64,000 nt of DNA from Candidatus Heimdallarchaeota archaeon B3_Heim (GCA_003144275.1 NJBF01000005.1:1-64000), one strand, 5' to 3'. Numbered from the stretch's first letter, positions 21,215-29,377 are shown. Numbers and translations: made by a program. The notes: a model not told the origin generated them from the letters alone.

Positions 21215-21980
21215 CTTTCGTCTCTCCGGTTGGCTCTGGTAATGCTACCATTGCTTTATCTATACCCACAATGAAGATATGTGTGTCAGATGTCTTTATT
21301 TCTCCTTCTTCTGTTTGGATAGTAATTGTGCGCATTTTTCTTCCGAGTTGGGATTCAATTTCGGTAATTTTTCCCTTCAGACCGACATGTCTGCCACCTG
21401 CGATTAATCCAATATTCCCTTCCGCGAACGGATAATGTTCGACGACTTCATTTGTTTCTAAATTGTATAAAATGGAATCTTTGGGTGAAATTTCCTGGAC
21501 TGGTATGGTTGGTTCTTCTGTTGGATTTACTGCAAGAGTTCTTCCATCATGAAAAGTAAATTGGGTTAATCCTCCGCGTAATGAATTTTTCTTTTTTACC
21601 TGGAGGATTTTCAGTTTTGCTTTTTCCTCAGTTATTGGATGTAATGTAAATAATCTCTTTCCTTGATACGGAACTAGGCGGAAGAATTCTTGTGTTTTGG
21701 TGATTTCCAAGACGTCCATTGGTCCGATGGCGAATTTATAGTCGGTTCTTACTTTTCCGTCTACTTTTACCACTTTCTTCACGAGAATTTTTTTGACTTC
21801 ATTCAGTGTTTTTGCATACCCTAAAATCTCTCGTAATACAATACCTAATGGAATCGCGGTTTCATATGCTCCTCGGGTGGGGTGGGGTCTTATCGTAAAT
21901 TTACCATGTTTTCGTTTGATAGCGTATGTAATAGGGGCACTTAATCGTTTGCTATGCCTTGTACTTCCTTTACTTCCCAT
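21204..21980 (-). CDS. rps4e: Ribosomal protein eS4
   Basis: 258 residues. The N-terminal MGSKGSTRHSKRLSAP is diagnostic for eS4. An S4-type RNA-binding region (PLGIVLREILGYAKT, about 45-95) and a central KOW-like domain (HVGLKGKITEI, about 195-205) follow. eS4 is a 30S body protein found only in archaea and eukaryotes. It lies between uL24 and uL5, as usual for the archaeal spc operon. Confidence 0.96.
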   Translation of the reverse strand: MGSKGSTRHSKRLSAPITYAIKRKHGKFTIRPHPTRGAYETAIPLGIVLREILGYAKTLNEVKKILVKKVVKVDGKVRTDYKFAIGPMDVLEITKTQEFFRLVPYQGKRLFTLHPITEEKAKLKILQVKKKNSLRGGLTQFTFHDGRTLAVNPTEEPTIPVQEISPKDSILYNLETNEVVEHYPFAEGNIGLIAGGRHVGLKGKITEIESQLGRKMRTITIQTEEGEIKTSDTHIFIVGIDKAMVALPEPTGETKDES

Positions 21981-21994
21981 AATATTTCTATCCT

Positions 21995-22429
21995 TTATTC
22001 TTCCTCTTCTATCTCACTGATTACTTCACTTATATCCTCATCATCGATTTCTAGGACTTGTTTGGCTTTTCTTTCTAAACTGGCTTTTCGCTTAGTTCCC
22101 ACCTTCCCAAACCTACGAATAACGACTTTGGATGTATGAATTGGATACATAATTTTTGATTTATCCGCTTTCTCACGTGCGATACCTTCAATATAGAGTT
22201 TTTGATTTCTGTAATCAGCGGACTGTACTTTTCCCTCTGTTCCTACAAAGTCTCCAGCTGTCACGTACACCGTATCCCCCTTCCGAACTGATATTTTTTT
22301 GACTTTGTATTTTTTTCTTAATTCTTTGGAGACACGGACTGACATGAGTTTGTGTCTATGAAATGAACTTGCCTTGTTAATTCGATTCCGTTGTTTGGAC
22401 GGATTCTTGGTTTTTAGATGAGAGCCCAT
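21995..22429 (-). CDS. rpl24: Ribosomal protein uL24
   Basis: 144 residues. The KOW motif (KGDTVYVTAGDFVGTEGKVQ, about 50-69) binds 23S domain I and helps start 50S assembly. The N-terminal HRHKLMSVRVSKELRKKY is typical of archaeal and eukaryotic uL24. The C-terminal tail is acidic (IDDEDISEVISEIEEEE), a feature shared with uS3 and eL32 in this genome. It lies 15 bases after uL14. Confidence 0.95.
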   Translation of the reverse strand: MGSHLKTKNPSKQRNRINKASSFHRHKLMSVRVSKELRKKYKVKKISVRKGDTVYVTAGDFVGTEGKVQSADYRNQKLYIEGIAREKADKSKIMYPIHTSKVVIRRFGKVGTKRKASLERKAKQVLEIDDEDISEVISEIEEEE

Positions 22430-22444
22430 GATTATTCACTTATC

Positions 22445-22861
22445 TTATGAAATGATTCGTGCTGCGCTTGCAATTCGTGGCCAAGCATCAGCTGCTTCCT
22501 TTGATACGGTACCTCGTATCTCACTCCCACGCGGTTCCCCAGTTTCATTTGTGACTACAACGGCATTATCTTCAAACGATATCCAGCTTCCATCTGCGCG
22601 TTTGTATGGTTTTTTCTGACGGATGACAACCGCATGAACAATTTGCCGCCGTAACTTTGGTGATCCTTTTTTGACTGAACATACAATCAAATCACCCACT
22701 TTAGCTGCCGGTTGTCTTCTTAATCGTGTTTTATGTCCTTTAACACTGATAATCATGACCATTCTGGCACCTGAATTATCAGCTACAGGGATAATGGCCC
22801 CAGTAGGTAAGGCACGCGTTATTCTGCGTGTAATCAACCGCATTGCTCTTCGTTTTTTCAT
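22445..22861 (-). CDS. rpl14: Ribosomal protein uL14
   Basis: 138 residues. The uL14 signature is intact: ADNSGARMVMIISVKG (about 27-42), KVGDLIVCSVKKG and FEDNAVVVTNETGEPRGSEIRG. uL14 forms an intersubunit bridge near the sarcin-ricin loop. It follows uS17 by four bases and precedes uL24. The likely start is the ATG at 22861; an internal ATG six codons later is the main alternative. Confidence 0.96.
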   Translation of the reverse strand: MKKRRAMRLITRRITRALPTGAIIPVADNSGARMVMIISVKGHKTRLRRQPAAKVGDLIVCSVKKGSPKLRRQIVHAVVIRQKKPYKRADGSWISFEDNAVVVTNETGEPRGSEIRGTVSKEAADAWPRIASAARIIS

Positions 22862-22865
22862 GAGC

Positions 22866-23210
22866 TTATTCTCCTAACTCAATCTTTTCTATTACAACAA
22901 ATGATACTGTTTTGGATATGGGGCGGCATTCACCAATTTTTACACGATCTCCAGTTTTCACATCTATACAGGGGGGATTATGTGCGTGCATTCGTGAGCT
23001 CGACCGACCGTATCGTTTATATTTCCTATTTAATTCCAACTGTGATCGTTCAACAGTTACCGTTTTGTCCATCCTGTCTGCAATCACATCGGTTTCAATA
23101 ACTCTTCCACGAACGGACAATGTGCCATGGAACGGACAATTATTATCATCACATGTCCTTTTTGGCAGAGGGGCTATCCCTATTTGCCTTGAGTATTTTC
23201 GTTTCACCAT
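22866..23210 (-). CDS. rps17: Ribosomal protein uS17
   Basis: 114 residues. The family signatures LSVRGRVIETDVIADRMDKT and AHNPPCIDVKTGDRVKIGECRPISKT are present. uS17 is a 30S body primary binding protein. It begins inside the end of rnp1 with a seven-base overlap, the usual archaeal neighbour. An N-terminal Cys pair (CDDNNCPFH) is characteristic of the archaeal/eukaryotic form. Confidence 0.95.
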   Translation of the reverse strand: MVKRKYSRQIGIAPLPKRTCDDNNCPFHGTLSVRGRVIETDVIADRMDKTVTVERSQLELNRKYKRYGRSSSRMHAHNPPCIDVKTGDRVKIGECRPISKTVSFVVIEKIELGE

Positions 23211-23566
23211 TTACGTTTCATCCTATGTTTTATACGGTCTTCGTGTCTGCCTTTCAGTTGATTCCCGTGAATATTGATTTTTTGATCATTAATTTGAATT
23301 TGTATTATTGCTTGATCCTTGGGGATTATTTTAACCCCTTTCTTGGTCCTTATTCGTATTGTATTTTTTGACTCGTTCAGTATCTCACCCGTATAGGTAT
23401 TACCATAACAGGTAATCTGAGATTGGATTCCGATCAAGCGTAATTTTGCTATATTCTTCTGTATTACCTCTTTATGATTATTAAAGGGGCTGACCTTCTT
23501 CTTTACTAATGGTATAAATTCGGGCGATGGTTCGACGCAGCTCGCGAACTCGTCCTGCCGACTCAA
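23204..23566 (-). CDS. rnp1: RNase P protein subunit Rnp1 (Rpp29/Pop4)
   Basis: Up to 120 residues. The Sm-like Rpp29 barrel (IQSQITCYGNTYTGEILNES, then NTIRIRTKKGVKIIPKD) spans about 45-105 with a basic C-terminal helix. It is a protein cofactor of RNase P, which matures tRNA 5' ends. The only standard in-frame start ahead of the domain is TTG 23566, which lies 86 bases inside uL29 in another frame; a non-AUG start near 23470 is possible. The uL29-rnp1-uS17 order is conserved in archaea. Confidence 0.9.
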   Translation of the reverse strand: MSRQDEFASCVEPSPEFIPLVKKKVSPFNNHKEVIQKNIAKLRLIGIQSQITCYGNTYTGEILNESKNTIRIRTKKGVKIIPKDQAIIQIQINDQKINIHGNQLKGRHEDRIKHRMKRKW

Positions 23567-23684
23567 TTGCTCCAGTTTGAGCTTTTGATCGTAAAGTGAG
23601 TAGCTCAGTTTTTAGTTCCTGTAACTTTTTTTCCCTTTCTTTGGCGTTCATTTCCCTGATTTTTGCTTTTCTCAGAATTGCCAT
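23481..23684 (-). CDS. rpl29: Ribosomal protein uL29
   Basis: 67 residues, the normal archaeal length: two helices with the signature LQELKTELLTLRSKAQTG and a basic RVRELRRTIARIYTI end. It sits at the tunnel exit next to uL23 and takes part in SRP docking. It starts shortly after uS3 and its 3' end overlaps the proposed start of rnp1. Confidence 0.95.
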   Translation of the reverse strand: MAILRKAKIREMNAKEREKKLQELKTELLTLRSKAQTGAIESAGRVRELRRTIARIYTISKEEGQPL

Positions 23685-23688
23685 GTCT

Positions 23689-24492
23689 TTATTCTTCCTC
23701 TTCTAAATCTTCTTTTTTTAGCAAACTTTCGTCTGCAATGTTTTCTTCAGCTACTGTTTCGGGGACAGCTACGGCGTCTTTTTCTTCGGTTGGTTCAACA
23801 TCATCTACTTCGCCTTTTGTTTCGTCAACTTTAACTTCATCAACTGGCTCAAGAGCGTCTTCACTTTCTTCTTCAGGAGAGCCAAATACATCTGGAATCA
23901 GTTCTGCATAATCTGGTAACACTGCATCTGGTTGCATAATCTTAACATGTACTCCGATCACCCCTTGTTTGAGTGTTACTTCTAATACTGCTTCGTCAAC
24001 GTAAACTTCAGCAGGTTCTCCACATTTTGCTACAAATCCCTCTCTGAAGACTTCTGTTCGTGCTCGCTGAGATGTTAACTTACCTTTAATTTGGATTTCA
24101 CATCCCCGTGCATTGGCAGACATTATTCTGCGCACTAATGCATATCCTGCTCTACGGAAGTGAAAACCTTTCTGAATCTGAGAGATCAATCGTCCTGCCA
24201 TTACTCGTGCATTCAAACGAGGTTCATCCAAATCTCGAACTTCGAGTTGTGGGGTTTCCAAACCATATTTATGCTCTAAAGTTTCTGTTATTTTTCGGAT
24301 ATTTCTTCCTCGTCTTCCTATAACCATACCTAATCTTACCGCATGGATTATAACTCGATGGCCCATTGGAGTTTTATGTATTTCAATTGCTCCCTGACCT
24401 GCGAGTGTTAATTCACGGTTGAGGTATTCATTGACTTGAACATATTTCAAGTTCCTTGTTATAAACGCTTTCTGTGCAGCTATGATTATCAC
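23689..24492 (-). CDS. rps3: Ribosomal protein uS3
   Basis: 267 residues. The N-terminal domain is followed by a type II KH domain (MVIGRRGRNIRKITETLE) and the uS3 C-terminal domain (GCEIQIKGKLTSQRARTEVF, VIGVHVKIMQPDAVLP). uS3 lines the mRNA entry channel. The last 60 residues are a strongly acidic Glu/Asp/Val-rich extension not needed for the fold. The first ATG overlaps the uL22 stop by four bases (ATGA). Confidence 0.96.
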   Translation of the reverse strand: MIIIAAQKAFITRNLKYVQVNEYLNRELTLAGQGAIEIHKTPMGHRVIIHAVRLGMVIGRRGRNIRKITETLEHKYGLETPQLEVRDLDEPRLNARVMAGRLISQIQKGFHFRRAGYALVRRIMSANARGCEIQIKGKLTSQRARTEVFREGFVAKCGEPAEVYVDEAVLEVTLKQGVIGVHVKIMQPDAVLPDYAELIPDVFGSPEEESEDALEPVDEVKVDETKGEVDDVEPTEEKDAVAVPETVAEENIADESLLKKEDLEEEE

Positions 24493-24965
24493 TCTTCTGT
24501 TACTACAACTTCAATATGTGTTAATGTATTATGACTTGGTGAGGAACGGCCATGCGCCCTAGGGGTGAATCCTCTTATTTTTTTGCCACGCTGGGCAGCC
24601 ATATGGGTAATACGTAATCGACTGACTTCTAACCCTTTAAATGACGAATTCTGTTCTGCATTTTCCAGAACACGTAGGATTTCTTTTGCCGCTTTCTGAG
24701 GATAACGCCCTATAGGCCATTTGATTAGATCGCTTCTATGGGGTACTTTTTTCCGATAGCGTCTGAATGGCACACTTCTTTCCAGATTTATTACTTGCCC
24801 AAGATATTCTTGAGCTGTTTCTAGATATTTTCCCTTGCATTCGCGACAAATCTCGCGCGCATGTTTAGGAGAAATGCGTAGATTTCGGCCTGTAGCGACG
24901 GCAGTTCGATCTGCGTCCAGTCCAAAGACTGAGATCTTGTACTCTGGCAATTTATATTCAACCAT
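24489..24965 (-). CDS. rpl22: Ribosomal protein uL22
   Basis: 158 residues. The signatures are ISPKHAREICRECKGK (about 31-46), PQKAAKEILRVLENAEQNS and the beta-hairpin HMAAQRGKKIRGFTPRAHGR, which lines the exit tunnel. It is the first gene of this ribosomal block; its usual upstream partner uS19 is on the opposite strand 388 bases away. A TATA-like element lies near 25071-25080. Confidence 0.96.
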   Translation of the reverse strand: MVEYKLPEYKISVFGLDADRTAVATGRNLRISPKHAREICRECKGKYLETAQEYLGQVINLERSVPFRRYRKKVPHRSDLIKWPIGRYPQKAAKEILRVLENAEQNSSFKGLEVSRLRITHMAAQRGKKIRGFTPRAHGRSSPSHNTLTHIEVVVTEE

Positions 24966-25353
24966 TATTATTATTTGAGAGTGGAGATGTTTTTCCTGTT
25001 ATTTTCTCCTCTCTAGCCATTTCCTTAAGGTTCTGGCGTATTTTTGACATTTAAGGTTACATTTAGAGGATTATAAAAAGTATCTCCTTCCTCTGTATGT
25101 ATTATTCATTGATTCTTGGTATTTTTTTGGGATGTACGTGCTTTTTACTTTACCAATGAATAAATCGTCAATTTTTTCGTTATGAAATTTCTCCATTTTG
25201 ACCTTTAGGCTTACACAAAAAGAAATATTTTCCTATTATCTTACTTATGCTAAGATTTATTTATTCCTGTTATAATATTGTATTTTACGGTATAGCCTCA
25301 TTTTTTTAACCCCATCTTGCTCTCCCCTTAAACAAGTATACTTGTGATGTATC
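24966..25353. promoter_or_regulatory. Divergent promoter region between uL22 and uS19
   Basis: About 390 A/T-rich bases separate the two divergent ribosomal genes. On the minus strand CTTTTTATAA at 25071-25080 is a good TATA box for the uL22 block and would leave a leader of roughly 80 bases. On the plus strand candidate TATA elements lie at 25271-25280 (TTATAATATT) and 25285-25295. No gene or structured RNA is seen. Confidence 0.5.
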
Positions 25354-25749
25354 ATGTCCTCCCGTCGTGTTTTTCAATATCGTGGATTTACGTTAGACGA
25401 ACTCAAACAAAAATCTATGGATGAATTCATTTCATTACTTCCTTCAAGACAACGTCGTTCTTTAACTCGTGGAATGAGTACTCAACATATTAAACTTATG
25501 GAGAGGATCAGTGCTTCTAAAGATTCAAAGCGTCCTGTAAGAACCCATTGCAGGGATTTCATCATTCTACCCGAATTGATTGGTGCCATTGTACATGTTC
25601 ATAATGGCAGAGAATTCCTTAGAGTTTCCCTTATTCCTGAAACACTGGGACATTTCTTGGGTGAATATGCTCCGACATGTAAGCAAGTGAAACACTCCGC
25701 GCCTGGAATTGGAGCAACCCGTGGTTCGCAATTCGTTCCTTTAAAGTAA
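25354..25749 (+). CDS. rps19: Ribosomal protein uS19, inverted relative to its operon
   Basis: 131 residues. The archaeal/eukaryotic uS19 signatures are present: RRVFQYRGFTLDEL at the start, RPVRTHCRDFIILPELIG (about 59-76), and HFLGEYAPTCKQVKHSAPGI near the end. uS19 sits in the 30S head next to uS13. In nearly all archaea it is co-directional with and just upstream of uL22; here it is divergent and monocistronic, with its own terminator hairpin downstream. Confidence 0.96.
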   Translation: MSSRRVFQYRGFTLDELKQKSMDEFISLLPSRQRRSLTRGMSTQHIKLMERISASKDSKRPVRTHCRDFIILPELIGAIVHVHNGREFLRVSLIPETLGHFLGEYAPTCKQVKHSAPGIGATRGSQFVPLK

Positions 25750-25769
25750 GGCATTTTTCTTTCTATCTA

Positions 25770-25810
25770 TTAACACTAGTCCAGTCTTTTCCTGGTGTTA
25801 AAAACTTTTT
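25770..25810 (+). terminator. Hairpin plus T-run after uS19
   Basis: TTAACACTAG at 25770-25779 pairs with CTGGTGTTAA at 25792-25801, leaving a loop of about 12 bases. It is followed by AAACTTTTT. The position 20 bases after the uS19 stop fits a transcription end for this single gene. Confidence 0.5.
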
Positions 25811-25955
25811 ATATTATTTGATTTTTATCACAATTTTTCTAGTAACTTTGGGAAATTTGTCTTTGTAAACGCGCCAATTAAGAATTTGGAAAAGAAGGGG
25901 GCTTTGCACTACTTTCTGTATTAGTATATTTATTTGATTAGTAGTTCAGAAAAGA

Positions 25956-26061
25956 TGGTGGGCCGGAGCAGACTTGAACTGCCGACCTCCTCCGTGTCAG
26001 GGAGGCGTCATTGGCAGACTGAGCGAACACCGATCAGTTTACCGGACTAGACCACCGGCCC
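25956..26061 (-). tRNA. tRNA-Val (GAC) with D-loop intron
   Basis: The acceptor GGGCCGG (from 26061) pairs with CCGGCCC, followed by A73 and an encoded CCA at 25956-25958. The anticodon arm is CCTCC-CTGACAC-GGAGG with anticodon GAC, and the T-arm is GGCAG-TTCAAGT-CTGCT. Between GTCTAGTCCGG and TGAC of the D-arm there are about 20-25 extra bases containing ACTGA/TCAGT, an intron in the D-loop. The exact splice sites are not determined. It follows uL15 on the same strand and may be co-transcribed. Confidence 0.85.
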
Positions 26062-26128
26062 TTTGATATTTTTTTGAGTATTGAACAATTATTTTCTGTT
26101 ATTTCACAGATTAAATATGTTATCTTGT

Positions 26129-26572
26129 TTATTCTTCTGCTGTTCCAGTAATGACTTTTCCACCTGCAGATTCAATTTTTTCTTGTGCTGTTAGAGTAAT
26201 TGAATTAGTATGCAAATGGATCGGATGAGTCACTAGCCCTTTTCCTAAAACCTTAATTGGCCCCAATTTATTCATATCTACTGTGATTGTCTTTCCATCC
26301 TTTTTAGCAATTTCTACAGCCAGGAGGAAATCAAGTTGTTCATTTATTTCTCCAACATTAATAAACATAGACGCAGTTGGATTGGGAGCGGTAAATCCTT
26401 TCTGATCCAGGATCATCTGGCTAATTTTACCAATTCTATGATGTCCTTTACTTCCTGCATTGCCTACTCCTCCTCTGGAACCACCTTTTCTGTGACCTCC
26501 TGAAATTCTTCCATAACCATAAACTCGGCTCCCTCGTTGTTTACGTGTTTTTTTTTGTCTTCTTACGGTCAT
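26129..26572 (-). CDS. rpl15: Ribosomal protein uL15
   Basis: 147 residues. The glycine-rich basic N-terminus (RKQRGSRVYGYGRISGGHRK and GSRGGVGNAGSKGHH) that threads into 23S rRNA is followed by the globular domain ending in IESAGGKVITG. It is the last ribosomal gene of this block; the SecY gene that normally follows uL15 is not here, and tRNA-Val takes its place. Confidence 0.95.
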   Translation of the reverse strand: MTVRRQKKTRKQRGSRVYGYGRISGGHRKGGSRGGVGNAGSKGHHRIGKISQMILDQKGFTAPNPTASMFINVGEINEQLDFLLAVEIAKKDGKTITVDMNKLGPIKVLGKGLVTHPIHLHTNSITLTAQEKIESAGGKVITGTAEE

Positions 26573-26583
26573 TGCTAGTCACT

Positions 26584-27081
26584 TCACGCCATTTTTGTGA
26601 TTAACTTATCTATTTCAGAACCTCGATATCCTAATGCTCCCCCAAGCGTAAATGCATATTTTACTCCCTTGCGGTGGTGTCCTTTAAGAGGGGGGTGCAG
26701 ACGGAAGACTGGTTTCAGCCCCTGGATATCAGAGAGGTTCGCTTCAAAGTTCAAGAATTTTGTTACAAAATTATCCAGACTAGAAAATTCTGTGTTTTCC
26801 TTGATGTATTCCTCAGTAATTCTCTTATTACCTTCTATTCGTCCACGTTTTAATAACAATTCACGTACACTATCGTGAGAAAGCTCTCCCCATGCGATAG
26901 TATCTTTCGCCTTTTGTAACATTCCTTTATATGTGGGACGATCGTCAAGAATCACACAATGATTTGTTCGATTAAGACGTAATAAGTGGAGTGTTTTTTT
27001 CAAAGAAGAACTTCTGCTTACTGTTCCTCGTACTCTTATTACTGCAATTCGTTTATTAGCTTCAGGAGTATTCATAGACAC
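26584..27081 (-). CDS. rpl30: Ribosomal protein uL30
   Basis: 165 residues, the long archaeal/eukaryotic form. IAVIRVRGTVSRSSSLKKTL (about 12-31), HCVILDDRPTYKGMLQKAKD and FRLHPPLKGHHRKGVKYAF are diagnostic. It lies between uS5 and uL15 with gaps of only a few bases, the canonical order. Confidence 0.95.
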   Translation of the reverse strand: MSMNTPEANKRIAVIRVRGTVSRSSSLKKTLHLLRLNRTNHCVILDDRPTYKGMLQKAKDTIAWGELSHDSVRELLLKRGRIEGNKRITEEYIKENTEFSSLDNFVTKFLNFEANLSDIQGLKPVFRLHPPLKGHHRKGVKYAFTLGGALGYRGSEIDKLITKMA

Positions 27082-27083
27082 TA

Positions 27084-27758
27084 TTATTCACCCCAATCTG
27101 AGATATGAGAAATTTCGTAAGTGGATCGTAATGCTTCAAAAATGGCTTTACAGAAGTTTTGAGTTGTTCTTGTATCTCCAAAAGTCTTACTCCAGATATC
27201 TGAAACTCCAGCCAACTCTAAGACACTTTTGGCAACATCGCCAATAACTAAACCTAGACCTTTTGGTGCAGGTTTAAGTATGACTCTCACACTTCCTACT
27301 TTTCCTTCAACTTGAAAAGGTATCGAATGTGGATTTCTACATGTACATTCCCAGCTCCCACATCCTCTTTTCACTGGAACGATATTTAATTTTGCAAGAA
27401 TAATTGCGTTTCTAATTGCTGTTCCGACCCCAGCTGCTTTTGCTTGAGCAACACCGACTATACCATTTTTATTCCCAACTCCAGCTGTAGCAATAAATAA
27501 TGTTTTCCGACCTGCATCTGTTTGACGTTGTACTCTCCCAACATCAAGAACTGTTTCGGTCAGATTAGGGACAAGATAATCAACGATTTTTACATCTTCA
27601 ATTTTCAATGAATCACGAAAAATGTCATAAATCGAGGTAATTGTCCCATCTTTTACCAACCGTCCAACTTGTGTTCTGGGCACCCATGCCTCCAGATCGG
27701 GAGCGGATTGTTCACGGTCACGACCTCTTCTTCGACCTCGTCTTTGACTTCTACTCAC
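27084..27758 (-). CDS. rps5: Ribosomal protein uS5
   Basis: 224 residues. The double-stranded-RNA-binding-like N domain (VGRVQRQTDAGRKTLFIATA, then GNKNGIVGVAQAKAAGVG) and the ribosomal S5 fold domain (VKRGCGSWECTCRNPHSIPF, then PAPKGLGLVIGDVAKSVLEL) are intact. uS5 controls decoding fidelity at the mRNA entry. A basic RGRRRGRDRE stretch precedes the core. Confidence 0.96.
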   Translation of the reverse strand: MSRSQRRGRRRGRDREQSAPDLEAWVPRTQVGRLVKDGTITSIYDIFRDSLKIEDVKIVDYLVPNLTETVLDVGRVQRQTDAGRKTLFIATAGVGNKNGIVGVAQAKAAGVGTAIRNAIILAKLNIVPVKRGCGSWECTCRNPHSIPFQVEGKVGSVRVILKPAPKGLGLVIGDVAKSVLELAGVSDIWSKTFGDTRTTQNFCKAIFEALRSTYEISHISDWGE

Positions 27759-27790
27759 TTTTCCACACTTCTTTAATCATTTGTGATAAT

Positions 27791-28378
27791 TTAAACTTTG
27801 CTTTGAATTTCTTCTTTTGATTGAGTAAATAGTTTAGTCATATTTACTGGATTAACCTTATTCTTTTTATATTGCGAAAACTGCCGATCGAATTTGTCTT
27901 TATCATCGTCTTTGAGCATTTTTGCATAATTAACGATATGTTCACCATTGATTCTTTCTTCTGTTGGAAAAACCTTATCAGAATGGGGGATTTCGAGCCC
28001 TGAATCAACTAGTCCTTTTAAGACTGCAAATACTCGTGATCCATACACAGGTGGATTTAAGCCAATGTCAAAAATAACATTTGAAATTTTTACTTTTTGG
28101 GCTTTCTTCCCTGCTAATAACCCTGTTAGATAGGCGCTTGGTAGATTTGAAGTACCTGCTGACCATTGGTAATTTTTTAACTCCCTAGAATGTGCCGAGG
28201 AAAGAGTGATGTCTCCTTCAATCTTGGGTTCTACAAATTGTACTATGCAGTGATTATTAGATAACCGTACGGCTGCACGAACCTTTTTCCCCGAAACTAA
28301 TCGTCGACGGAGATGATAATTTGTTTTTCCTTCCCTTCTACGTCTGAATGGTACGCGATAACGAGCATTTCTTGCCAT
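27791..28378 (-). CDS. rpl18: Ribosomal protein uL18
   Basis: 195 residues from ATG 28378 (MARNARYRVPFRRRREGKTN), chosen because AAAGGAGATAAACC lies directly upstream; an open frame continues 16 codons further but overlaps eL19. The family features YHLRRRLVSGKKVRAAVRLS, SAYLTGLLAGKKA and GLVDSGLEIPHS are present. uL18 binds 5S rRNA with uL5. Confidence 0.95.
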   Translation of the reverse strand: MARNARYRVPFRRRREGKTNYHLRRRLVSGKKVRAAVRLSNNHCIVQFVEPKIEGDITLSSAHSRELKNYQWSAGTSNLPSAYLTGLLAGKKAQKVKISNVIFDIGLNPPVYGSRVFAVLKGLVDSGLEIPHSDKVFPTEERINGEHIVNYAKMLKDDDKDKFDRQFSQYKKNKVNPVNMTKLFTQSKEEIQSKV

Positions 28379-28382
28379 TGGT

Positions 28383-28850
28383 TTATCTCCTTTTACCTTT
28401 GGATTTTTTAACAAAACCAGATTCATGAATTGTGTTTCGAAGATGTGCTACGCTTCGATACGAATTTCCTTTAGCTTTTGCATATAATTGTCGATAATTT
28501 GTAGGTGAGATCAAGTTATTATCTCGTAAACCTCGTAAATATCTTCTTTGACTTCGAATTTTAGCAATCCAAAGCTCTTTTCCCGGTTGACGAGCTCCCT
28601 TTCTTCCTTTTCGACTTCCATGCCCTCTTCGCTGACCTCTTTTCTTCTGGATTGTAATTAATCGTGCACGACCACGAGAAATCCCAACTATTGGTTTTTT
28701 ACGGATTATGTGATCATCGATTAATTTTCGGACGTCTTCGCGAGTTAAAGCAAGAGAAAGATCTTCTTCAACATCAGGATCAATCCATACGCGATTAACG
28801 CCAATACCCAATATTCTTGCAGCAATTTTCTTTTGGGGAGTATAATTCAT
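28383..28850 (-). CDS. rpl19e: Ribosomal protein eL19
   Basis: 155 residues. QKKIAARILGIGVNRVWIDP at the start, GRARLITIQKKRGQRRGHGS in the middle and LWIAKIRSQRRYLRGLRDNN are diagnostic of eL19, absent from bacteria. Its start overlaps the eL32 stop by one base. Canonical neighbour of eL32 and uL18. Confidence 0.96.
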   Translation of the reverse strand: MNYTPQKKIAARILGIGVNRVWIDPDVEEDLSLALTREDVRKLIDDHIIRKKPIVGISRGRARLITIQKKRGQRRGHGSRKGRKGARQPGKELWIAKIRSQRRYLRGLRDNNLISPTNYRQLYAKAKGNSYRSVAHLRNTIHESGFVKKSKGKRR

Positions 28851-29377
28851 TATTCTTCACCTTGGTCTTCATCGGAAGAAATATCAAGATCATCTATAGC
28901 AATATCATCTAAAAGATCTTCATCGAGTTCTAATTCAGCATCAAGATCTCCTAGGTCAATTTTTACTGAAATTGGATTTAATATGTGAATGTTTAGTAAT
29001 TCTGCTTCCATCAGTATCTTTTCTTTCTTTTTACGTCCGATTGTTGCTGAAATTCGTCCGACCTGTTGTTCAGGGTCGATCAAGGACAGGTCTACTGAAG
29101 AAGTAATGAGGACCTCTTCTTTTCCCGAGGCTAACGTATAACGAACCTCTTTAGGGCTACGAAAACCGATTTGGGGTGATATTGGCCACCCACCTACTTT
29201 TTCTCGAACATGTGAGTCAATCCCACGCGCTCGTCTCCATCGTTCTGGGACTCGGTTGTACCGCCAAGATTCATATCGACGGAAATTTGGCCTTTTACGT
29301 TTTAGATTTTTTCGGATTCTTTGGAGACGAAGTATCCGTGAATCGGTTTTTTCTTTTGTAATACTAGTCATTGTCAT
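28850..29377 (-). CDS. rpl32e: Ribosomal protein eL32 with acidic tail
   Basis: 175 residues. The eL32 core (KRKRPNFRRYESWRYNRVPE, WRRARGIDSHVREKVGGWP, GFRSPKEVRYTLASGKEEVL) covers about 28-125. The last 40 residues are strongly acidic (ELDEDLLDDIAIDDLDISSD), a lineage-specific extension. First gene of the eL32-uL15 block; uS8 and uL6, which normally precede it, are missing. A TATA-like element lies at 29541-29550. Confidence 0.95.
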   Translation of the reverse strand: MTMTSITKEKTDSRILRLQRIRKNLKRKRPNFRRYESWRYNRVPERWRRARGIDSHVREKVGGWPISPQIGFRSPKEVRYTLASGKEEVLITSSVDLSLIDPEQQVGRISATIGRKKKEKILMEAELLNIHILNPISVKIDLGDLDAELELDEDLLDDIAIDDLDISSDEDQGEE

